Positions 56,600-64,000 of a stretch of DNA of 64,000 nucleotides are shown piece after piece. Each line of letters opens with the position of its first letter. Position 1 is the first letter of the stretch. The notes below the pieces were generated by a model that searched no databases, was not told the origin of the DNA, and saw only the letters and a program-made list of their open reading frames with translations. This DNA is from Brachypalpus laphriformis (lineage: Eukaryota; Arthropoda; Insecta; Diptera; Syrphidae), in NCBI GenBank assembly GCA_945910035.1, contig OX246755.1, positions 104,454,095-104,518,094 of the forward strand, given 5' to 3'. Position numbers and translations under genes: made by a program.

Positions 56600-58330
56600 T
56601 TCATACTCTGTTTATGCTCTGCATCACATTGTAGATCCTATGGCTCCTTCTACGATTACGCGCCATCGTGTACGGTTTCTGGCAATGTGTCACAGCCCTC
56701 TCCAAATTTTCCCCCCACTGCCGTACCTCATTCTCGATTGCTCTGCGCCATGTTCTCGTCGGACTACCATGTATTTTGCCATCCTGTGTTAAAGGGTTCC
56801 ATTGCATAGTATCGGTTAGCTGTGAAACGTGGTTTTCGTTGGATGGTTGCGCCTATTAGTTTCTGATCCGTTCTCTGGTAGAGGTTTTCTTTAAGGCACT
56901 TGTTAACGAACGTTCACAGTTTTCATTCGCTCACTCTCCACGTGCTGCATCCATATAACAGCACTGTTGAAGCGGAACAGTCTTAGCTTGGTGTTCAAAC
57001 TGATTGCATTGCTTCGCCATTTTTTGGACAACATCCCGAACGCGGACCTTGCTTTGACGATTCTGTTGTCTATATCCAGTTCGGTTCCTCCATCGGTCGA
57101 GACAATACTCCCAAGATAACGGAAATCCTCAACTATCTCTACCGGTTGTCCAGCAATACATACTCGTATCTGAGTTGATGTGTTTGTCCCAAGGGAAATA
57201 ATTTTAGTTTTTGCCGTATTCATTTTCAGCCCGACGATGCTCGCTTCCCTCTCTATATCTGCTGTCATTTGGTCGAACTCCATAATTCTGTGAGAGAGTA
57301 AGCATATGCACATCGTCAGCGTAGTCCAAATGTTTCAGTTAGGATGTAAGAGTCCATTGAATTCCTGCATTTCCCGTCGACAAAGCTGCACGAATCAAAT
57401 CGCTAATCACCAATATGAATAGTATTGATGAAAGAATGCAGCCTTGTCTTATCCCACTTTTGATCTCGCATTTATCAGACAACTCTGTGCAGAACATGAC
57501 ATTTGGATCCATCGTATGTAGCTTTGATAATGGCAAATAATTTATCAGAAATACCTTTCATGCGTTAGACACGCCAAATAAACTCCCTGATTACGCTACT
57601 GAACGCCTTCTCAAAATCGATGAACAGCAGGTGAGGTGGTAATCGATATTCAAAACACTGCTTGATGATCCGAAGGGTGTTCATGTGGTCGACACAGGAG
57701 GATCCAGAGCGGAAACCTGCCCTCCAGTTTTCGCAGAGAATTTAATTTCCTCTTTCCATCTTCCACTCGTCACGAAAGCAATTAGCTTGTCAAACTCTCT
57801 CTATAAGTGGAAGCAGTAGCTCAGCCGATATTGTTGCGTTAGACCTCCGCGAAAATACCATCCAGTCCAACTACATTGTTGTTTTTCAGTGCTTTGACCG
57901 CGGTAGTGATCTCATCCTTACTGGGGGCGTGGTGCGTATTCGGGCATTTCTTACCGCGGGCACCTCAGTCTGATTTGGGAGCATATCGCTAGCGAATACA
58001 CGGTTCACAACCGTAGCAAAATGCTCTTTCCATCTCTTGAGCTGGCCCGCATCCGAAATGAGGAAGAAACCGTCTAAGCTTTTCACTGGGTGTTGGCTGG
58101 AGCTGATTGTGTAGACTGTCCTGCTGTCGCACCTGCTTGCAGCTTCTGTAGCCAGCACATTGATGTAGTTGCGCTTGTTTCATCGCACGATAAGCTGAAC
58201 TTTTCTCATCATCATGCGATATATGGACTCTAGCTCGCTCCTCCATGCTGCTGGATTAGCGGCAAAGCGAGCTTCCAGCTGTTTTCGTTCGACAATCCGT
58301 GTTCAGGTATCCTCGGAAAGCCATGACCTG
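56600..58330 (-). pseudogene. RTE-like LINE relic (family of 42788-45925)
   Basis: Minus strand, right to left: AGYRSCKQVRQQDSLHNQLQ in one frame against TEAASRCDSRTVYTI in another, then PVKSLDGFFLISDAGQLKRW (58040-58100), LKRWKEHFATV, an RT with KCEIKSGIRQGCILSSILFI (57410-57475), LDYADD (about 57315-57333), VGLKMNTAKTKIISLGTNTS (57175-57235), FRYLGSIVSTDGGTELDIDN (57075-57133) and FGMLSKKWRSNAISLNTKLR, ending near NPLTQDGK (about 56780). Frameshifts and a missing endonuclease mark it as a 5'-truncated pseudogene. Confidence 0.85.
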
Positions 58331-59356
58331 TCTTTCTTGCGATCGGCCGGCTATTCTTTCAGCACCAGATGTAAAAACATTTTCAACAGCACAAATATTT
58401 TTAAACTCCGGTATCATATACATATTATCTAGAGCGAATTTGTTTACGTTGTCATAAATAAATCGATCAATTGATTATAGCCGTAACCTCTAGGCGAAGA
58501 GAAAATAAACATACAAATACGATATCTATTTATATACTTTTTTATGTATTCTTTTTATTTACTTAATGGCAATAAATTAACAGCTAATCAGGTACGAAAT
58601 TTGAGATTTTGTCACACGACTTAGTCGCGGTTTACACAATTGATTTGTAAATGTTGACCAATATTCAATTTCAGATACGCAGTTCGCGCACACTTTAGCG
58701 AAAAAAAAATGTAATTCATGTTTTTCCTCTAAAAAACAAACTAAGTTCCACTTTGTCATCATCGCACACGCCGTTGCGGTGACGGAGATTGAGCACATTA
58801 CAGTGATTCCTTAGACTTGTAGCGTTTGAATCGATTTACGAACTCCTTCGTCTTACTTGTCGTGTTCTTTCTTATCTTATCTTGATAATGCAAATTTTGT
58901 ATGCCTTTTCAGAAAGGTCAAATTAGGGTATGATTATTAACTTCGATAAAGTGTAAGTGCATGGCTGGATTGTAAGTAACTTTCCCCAGTCACAAATTTT
59001 GGTTTCGTGCAATATGTGCATATCGTAAAAAAATTTAAAATTATTGAAGGTGTACTACTTATCAAAGCAAAAATTCATCGCTTTGTTATTAATTTACGAG
59101 TCTTCCACTCGAAGGAAATGTGCGCGCCACCGCATATTAAAGAAATTTAATATATAATAACATCCCCCTCTAACTACCGACCCATGACATGGCTTCTCAA
59201 AATGGTATGGAGAGCATTCAATAAGTCCTACCACTCTATGAATAAATTACCGTCATTACAATGACTAGAAAGTCAGTACAACAGCCGAAAATTAGAACAA
59301 GTGCATTCCTTCACCTAGTGAATTTAGACTAGTTGCAGTACATCCAAAGGATTTTG
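58331..59356. other. Non-coding, nothing recognised
   Basis: About 1 kb without a recognisable gene. The frame at 58577-58798 has no domain. Confidence 0.45.
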
Positions 59357-60932
59357 TTGGATTGTTCAATAAGTTTTACGGTTTCTTCTTGTAGATGGCC
59401 TTTTTTACTTCAGAAAATTTTCTCTGTATACCATATATCTTACATTTTTACAAGAATTTATTTTGATCGGAAGTTTTAGAAATACAGACCTTGCTGAAGC
59501 TGTTCGTTCTGGACGTCCATCCACCATAGACGACGAGCAAATCTTGACTGCAATTTAGGTTGACATGCATTCGGTTGCATCGCTCAGCGGTTTCATATCG
59601 TCCATACAACCGTTTCGCACCGGTTCAAAATGCTTGGGATGTCGAAAAAGGTGGATGTTTGTGTTCCTCGCGAACTCACAGAACATTTTGGATCGCATAA
59701 TGTTCTGTGAACCTTTATTGCGATGGAACTAGTTTGAGGCATCCCTGAGAACAGTAGCCACGGGAGACGAAAAATGGGTGATTTACAACAATATTCGACG
59801 TAAGAGGTCATAGTGCACTCCTGGTGAATAATCAATCGATCGGTAAAACATATTTGTATCCCATTTGGCGAGGTGTTCTGTACTTCAATTTGTTTCCAAG
59901 CCTTAAGCCCATAACTGCCTTTGCAGTGGAAGAAAAGCGCCCAGACTTAGTCAAAAGGAAGGGCATTATTTTTCACTATGACAATGACCAACCATGCACA
60001 TCTTGTATGACAAAGCAAAAGCTGAATTCGTTTGGTTGCGAAGTTATACAGCACCCACCGTATCCTCCAGACCTCGCGCCTTCTGACTATCATTTCTTCC
60101 GCTCTATTCAAAACAATTTGGACGGTAAACAATTCAATTTTTTAACAGTCTCCTCAATATTACATACAAAATATATTATATATATATATGTATATATTAT
60201 AGGGCCATTTAACAGTAAGGCCTTATCTTGAACAACTAAGGACCCTGATCATATAAGTCCTGCTTTACGGAGCTGAAACATGGACTTCATTGAAAGCGGA
60301 TGAAGATATCCTTGGTCACTTCGACAGACAAATTCTTCATAAGATATTCGGTCCCGTTTGCATTGACGAGTTTTGGAGGAGAAGATTCAATGACGAACTA
60401 TACGAGCTGTACAGCGACATTAACCTAGTCAAAAAACTCCGTATTGAACGTTTGAGATGGCTGGGACATGTAGAGCGGATAGACACCAACGCTCCGGCCC
60501 GCAGAGTCTTCGAATCTAACCCGAAGCGACGATGCAATAGAGGGCCTCCTTTTCGTAGATGGCGCGTATAAGTTCAAGGGGACCTCGGCCAACTTGGAGT
60601 ATGCAACTGGGGGCAATTAGCTGAAAACCGAGCTAAATGGAGTGGATTGTTGGTTGAGACCCAGGTTCACCCCGAACTGCAGCACCACCTAAGTAAGTAA
60701 GTAGGAAGCAATTTAATTCCCAAGATGACATCAAAACCCAACCTAGGAACCTTTTTTTGCCCCAAAGTCGGGTGACTTATGCAAAAGAGGAATTATGTCT
60801 TTTCCAAAACGTTGGAAGAAAGTAATAGACCATTATGGACAATTTCTGGCAGATTAAATGAAAGCTCTTATACAAAAAAAATTATGCTTAACTTTAACCC
60901 TAAAAAATCGCAGAACTCATTCAACAAGCCAA
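59357..60932 (+). mobile_element. Mariner relic interrupted by an RTE-like fragment
   Basis: Left end TTGGATTGTTCAATAAGTTT and right end, inverted, TTGGCTTGTTGAATGAGTTC match the ends of the 53574-54668 mariner. Coding pieces: SGRPSTIDDEQILTAI (about 59509-59560), a transposase linker with CVPRELTEHFG-like sequence, GDEKWVIYNNIRR (about 59767-59803), IWRGVLYFNLFPSL (59860-59902), GIIFHYDNDQPC (59963-59998, second D) and PPYPPDLAPSDYHFF (60056-60100, third D). After the insertion (60185-60703) it resumes with QFNSQDDIK and a C-terminal FPKRWKKVIDHYGQF-like end. Several stops. Confidence 0.85.
60185..60703 (+). mobile_element. RTE-like LINE 3' fragment inside the mariner
   Basis: Reads LLYGAETWTSLKADEDILG, FDRQILHKIFGPVCIDEFWR, ELYSDINLVKKLRIERLRWL, then GHVERIDTNAPARRVFESNP and a tail ending (AAGT)n at 60691-60703. 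Same family as 26400-28060. Flanks GGTAAACAATTCAAT (60124-60138) and GGAAGCAATTTAATT (60704-60718) look like a diverged target duplication from the mariner coding sequence; 46 bp of AT-rich filler follows the left one. Confidence 0.8.
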
Positions 60933-61165
60933 TATATTTTCATTCAGAACAAAGATCATAAACAGAATTTTGTTCGTACTACTTTTGGCATAGTATAACA
61001 AATCGTTGAGTGCAAAAAACAAAAATGTTCATCGAGGTATATAGCATTATTTAAGAACGAAAAATGAAAGCACTTTTCAGTTTTTGCAAAAATAATGACA
61101 TTGAAGGAACATATTTCTCTGTTTGTCGTATTTCTGACGTCAATGCCAGACTGTTCAAGCAAATC
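60933..61165. other. Non-coding spacer
   Basis: Between the mariner relic and the Jockey 5' end. Nothing recognised. Confidence 0.5.
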
Positions 61166-61288
61166 AAATGCTGTAGTTTACCCCTTCGGGTAGGGGGCAG
61201 AATATACCCGAGGTAGGCATGCCTGTCGTAAGAGGCGACTAAAATCCACCCTTCGTATACCGGGGATAAAATGTATACATAATATGCA

Positions 61289-62911
61289 ATGAGTAAAACA
61301 AATAGATATAGTACCCCAGGTGGCAGTCCAGGTTCTCTGGAAAGTCCACCCTCTTCGGAGGTAGGCTCTACGGATTCTGGGGAGAGCCAATTGTTGCATT
61401 TAATAAACCCCTTTTTGAGAAATTCAAGGGTAACTCGGTCTCCACCATCAAGACCGAATGTCTCCGGAAAAAGAAGTCCGCCGGAAGCGCAAGCGCAAGA
61501 GAAACGGGACTCAGTGAAATGTAATAGCTTTGAGGAAGAAAACAATGAACTCCGTATTAAGCTAAATAAAATGGATCTACTCTACCAAGAGCTTAAGAGA
61601 GAGGTAGAATCACTAAAAGAGGAAAACAAGGCGTTAAAGAATTCACTTTTGCAAAGAGAACGGGAAATTACCCCACCCCGTGCAGCTAGTCCCAAATATC
61701 ACACGGATGAAGAAGAGCTAGCACGCGAAACAAATGGGGTCTCAAAGAAAAGACCCAGCAAAAAACGAAGAGCCGGTTCTTCACCTGAAGTCGAGCCACG
61801 AAAACAAGACAAGGAAAAAGACTTGAAACAGAAACAAACTCACGACAAATTACGTCCCCCGCCTGCAATAAACGTCGTCGGCTTTACGGACTACAATAAA
61901 TTGCATTGCCTTCTTAAGGGAACTATGACATCGGAATTTAAAGTAACGTCATTCCGAAACAATGATTGGAAAATTAATGTAGTTGACTCTGACGGCTACC
62001 GAGCAATATCGAAAAAACTAAACGCGGAAAAGATCCAGTGGTTCACCTACGAAAATAAATCAGAAAGACCACTCCGTGTTATAGCAAGGGGTCTCCACCC
62101 CTCATGCACTAAAGATGACATTATAAATGACCTTAAAGGAAAAGGCTTGAAAATTATCGACGCAATTAATATCTTAAAGAAGATAAAGCAGAAAACGGAA
62201 CAAGGCAATGAAATCTTGGTCAAGCATGGACTTCCGCTCTTTATGCTAACCTTCGATAGAAGCGAAAATATAGACGATATTTATAACGTAAAAAGTATTT
62301 TGAATATCGTAGTTAAAATCGAGCCTATGCGTACGAATACACGATCGATACCTCAGTGCAAACGCTGTCAAGGTTTCAATCACACCCAATCGTATTGCCA
62401 AAAAGAACCGAAATGTGTAAAATGTGCCGGGAACCACTTATCAGAAAGGTGTGACTTAAATAAGCAGGCTCCGGCGACCTGCATAAACTGTAAAGGCAAG
62501 CACCCAGCAAACTATCGAGGTTGTGAAGTAGCAAAGGAGCTTCAAAAAAGGCGCGATACTCTCAAGAAACCGATACACCCGAACCCAAGCTTAAGAGATC
62601 GTAAAACCGATAAGCCCAAGACCGCTAAGCCAGTCAAAACGAAGCGACCGATAAAGGGAAATAAAAAAATTTCGCAAGAGAACGTCGCTGGTCCAAGTGC
62701 AGCGGAAAAACCGCCACAGGTTGACGCGAGATCGTACGCGCAAGTCGCGTCAAACGAAAACAAATTAAGATCAGCTACAACAGATCCGGTCAGCCAAATA
62801 TTTACCATTATATTGGAAAAATTTGAGGAGCAAACCAAAGTTAATAAAATTATACTTGACAAATTGAGCAAGCTCGAGTTCAAACCTCGCAAGACAATCA
62901 AAAAAACATGA
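61289..62911 (+). CDS. Jockey ORF1, gag-like nucleic-acid-binding protein
   Basis: The 540-residue protein is expected to bind element RNA and package it with ORF2 product. Residues about 1-80 are Ser/Pro-rich; 81-124 form a coiled coil (NNELRIKLNKMDLLYQELKR and the following KEENKAL heptads); 130-195 are very basic with a nuclear-signal-like SKKRPSKKRR. A folded region precedes the knuckles (PLRVIARGLHPSCTKDDI, about 261-279). Three zinc knuckles follow at about 357-412: CKRCQGFNHTQSYC, CVKCAGNHLSERC and CINCKGKHPANYRGC. The C-terminus is Lys-rich, then KVNKIILDKLSKLEF. The stop TGA overlaps the ORF2 start (ATGA). First ATG after the 5' UTR is used as start. Confidence 0.93.
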   Translation: MSKTNRYSTPGGSPGSLESPPSSEVGSTDSGESQLLHLINPFLRNSRVTRSPPSRPNVSGKRSPPEAQAQEKRDSVKCNSFEEENNELRIKLNKMDLLYQELKREVESLKEENKALKNSLLQREREITPPRAASPKYHTDEEELARETNGVSKKRPSKKRRAGSSPEVEPRKQDKEKDLKQKQTHDKLRPPPAINVVGFTDYNKLHCLLKGTMTSEFKVTSFRNNDWKINVVDSDGYRAISKKLNAEKIQWFTYENKSERPLRVIARGLHPSCTKDDIINDLKGKGLKIIDAINILKKIKQKTEQGNEILVKHGLPLFMLTFDRSENIDDIYNVKSILNIVVKIEPMRTNTRSIPQCKRCQGFNHTQSYCQKEPKCVKCAGNHLSERCDLNKQAPATCINCKGKHPANYRGCEVAKELQKRRDTLKKPIHPNPSLRDRKTDKPKTAKPVKTKRPIKGNKKISQENVAGPSAAEKPPQVDARSYAQVASNENKLRSATTDPVSQIFTIILEKFEEQTKVNKIILDKLSKLEFKPRKTIKKT

Positions 62912-64000
62912 ATATGAAACAGCTACTTAAGATACTAACGTGGAATGCAAACGGCCTTCTGAAAAAAATCGACGAGTTAGAAGTGTTTCTACGGAAAAAT
63001 AACATTGACATATGTTTGGTATCGGAAACGCACTTAAAAAAGGGACTTAGACCCAAAATAAAAGGCTACAGCGATTACCATGCGAATCATCCTTCGGAAA
63101 ATGCGAGAGGCGGGTCCTCTCTTTACATCAAAGACTGTATTAAGCACTCCGAAAACATAGAAATGGAATTTGATTCTATGCAAATAAGCTCAGTCTCCGT
63201 AAAAATAAACCACTTAGACTACAACATCGGATCTAGTTACTTCCCTCCGGGATATAAGCTAGTAGAAGACGACCTCGTTCGTCTCTTTGACTCACTCGGA
63301 CCTAATTTTGTCTTAGGTGGTGACTTTAACGCGAAACACACTTTCTGGGGATCCAGATGCAATTCGACAAAAGGCAGATTATTGTACAAAGCCAGCATGA
63401 AACGTGGGGTGAACTTTTTTTCGACAGGAAAGCCAACTTATTGGCCAACTGACAAAAATAAAATCCCTGACCTCGTCGACTTCTTTATCGTAAAAGGGTT
63501 AACTAAAAATTTGACGGAAATCGAAGAATGCTATGATCTATGCTCAGATCACTCGGCAGTCACTCTGAAAATAGGTGGAAGTCTAGTAAAAAAAGAAGGA
63601 CCGCCTAGGTTAACTAGTAACAAAACTAACTGGGACGCTTTCAGAAGAGACTGCAAGGAAAATGTTGCTTTAAATGTACCGCTAAAGACACCGTTCGAAA
63701 TAGAAGAAGAAATCGACAAACTCGTCGAAGCCATTCAGAGCTCAGCGTGGAAAAACACTCCTTTGCGAAAGACAGAAGCGCGGAACAATAAAGTCAAATA
63801 CCAGCCTGAAATCGAAGACCTCATACGAGAAAAGAGGAGAGCGCGCAAGAGATGGCAACAATCCCGCGCACCACCGGATAAAACTTATCTGGACCATCTT
63901 TGTAACAAGCTTAAAAAAGTGCTGCAGGACCTAAAAAATCACGAGACTTCTACTTACCTCGAGGGTTTGACCGCTGATAAGTATTCAAACTACTCTCTAT
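62908..64000 (+). CDS. Jockey ORF2, N-terminal part (endonuclease), open at window end
   Basis: Starts at ATG 62908, overlapping the ORF1 stop as ATGA, which suggests termination-reinitiation. The first ~225 residues are an apurinic/apyrimidinic-type endonuclease that nicks target DNA: LTWNANGLLKKIDELEVFL (residues 10-28), ICLVSETHL (35-43, catalytic Glu), YFPPGY, NFVLGGDFNAKHTFWGSR (Asp/Asn pair, about 133-150), IPDLVDFFIVKG and LCSDHSAVTL (Asp-His pair, about 211-220). It continues into the linker toward the RT (IEDLIREKRRARKRWQ) with no stop for 364 codons. The RT lies beyond coordinate 64000. Confidence 0.93.
   Translation, partial: MNMKQLLKILTWNANGLLKKIDELEVFLRKNNIDICLVSETHLKKGLRPKIKGYSDYHANHPSENARGGSSLYIKDCIKHSENIEMEFDSMQISSVSVKINHLDYNIGSSYFPPGYKLVEDDLVRLFDSLGPNFVLGGDFNAKHTFWGSRCNSTKGRLLYKASMKRGVNFFSTGKPTYWPTDKNKIPDLVDFFIVKGLTKNLTEIEECYDLCSDHSAVTLKIGGSLVKKEGPPRLTSNKTNWDAFRRDCKENVALNVPLKTPFEIEEEIDKLVEAIQSSAWKNTPLRKTEARNNKVKYQPEIEDLIREKRRARKRWQQSRAPPDKTYLDHLCNKLKKVLQDLKNHETSTYLEGLTADKYSNYSL

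Larger units (their letters stand above)
61166..64000 (+). mobile_element. Jockey-clade LINE, intact as far as visible, runs off the window
   Basis: A ~120-bp 5' UTR with GTTTACCCCTTCGGGTAGG and the hairpin GTCGTAAGAGGCGAC (61225-61239) precedes an uninterrupted ORF1 and an ORF2 that stays open to the last base. Two overlapping frames, gag-like with zinc knuckles then endonuclease, is the Jockey arrangement. No lesion is seen in 2.8 kb, so this is a young copy and may be active; the RT and 3' end are outside the window. Confidence 0.92.

Noticed and set aside
1..64000. An undescribed defence-like or other multi-gene system
   Set aside because: All clusters of coding-like sequence resolve to one host exchanger gene or to known transposon classes; no conserved set of unexplained genes is present.

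Overview
The window reads as AT-rich animal chromosomal DNA, almost certainly from an insect and most likely a higher fly. The evidence is a split gene with GTAAGT/TTTCAG-type splice signals, very large introns, and a transposon load of RTE, Jockey, CR1-like and RNase H-bearing LINEs, mariner, pogo-like and piggyBac-like elements, and tRNA-derived SINEs. Species cannot be fixed from the sequence; a tephritid-like fly is a guess. There are no bacterial operons, CRISPR arrays or phage genes.

The only host gene I can support is on the minus strand: the 5' half of a plasma-membrane-type Na+/H+ exchanger (NHE, closest in character to fly Nhe2 / mammalian NHE3). Three coding exons lie at 33734-34585, 10713-10905 and 4312-4575, with matching splice phases (0, then 1). 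The introns between them are 22.8 kb and 6.1 kb. The gene continues past coordinate 1, and a splice acceptor at 34653-34654 predicts a further 5' untranslated exon above 34652.

Almost everything else is transposon sequence, much of it inside these introns. Layout: 0.7-8.5 kb, LINE relics, a Tc1/mariner-superfamily relic and SINE-A copy 1; 9.0-10.2 kb, a mariner with near-perfect ends; 11.5-17 kb, RNase H LINE relics, one carrying a TTAA-flanked piggyBac-like MITE and a short RTE fragment; 17-21 kb, a mariner relic, an unexplained inverted-repeat unit and a pogo-like element holding a LINE and a MITE; 22.6-24.2 kb, a fold-back-like region with a GC-rich palindrome and a decayed RING-like reading frame; 24.5-28 kb, a LINE with a MITE, then an RTE-like relic carrying SINE-A copy 2; 30.6-33.2 kb, a CR1-like relic and SINE-A copy 3.

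Upstream of the exchanger 5' exon: a 706-bp MITE at 35 kb; a Gypsy-type LTR relic interrupted by a LINE (36.4-39.3 kb); SINE-B copy 1 (39.4 kb); an RNase H LINE split by an RTE-like element and a small LINE fragment (42-46.7 kb); SINE-B copy 2 (47.2 kb); a full-length RTE-type LINE with a perfect 16-bp target duplication (48.76-52.25 kb); a Jockey relic carrying an RTE fragment and a mariner (52.5-54.8 kb); further relics (55-61 kb); and a Jockey element whose ORF1 and start of ORF2 are uninterrupted, running off the window end (61.17-64.0 kb).

I found no convincing new molecular system. The most useful novelties are two tRNA-derived SINE families, several undescribed-looking MITEs with exact ends, the fold-back/RING region, and insertions whose removal rejoins host reading frames, so their relative ages can be ordered.
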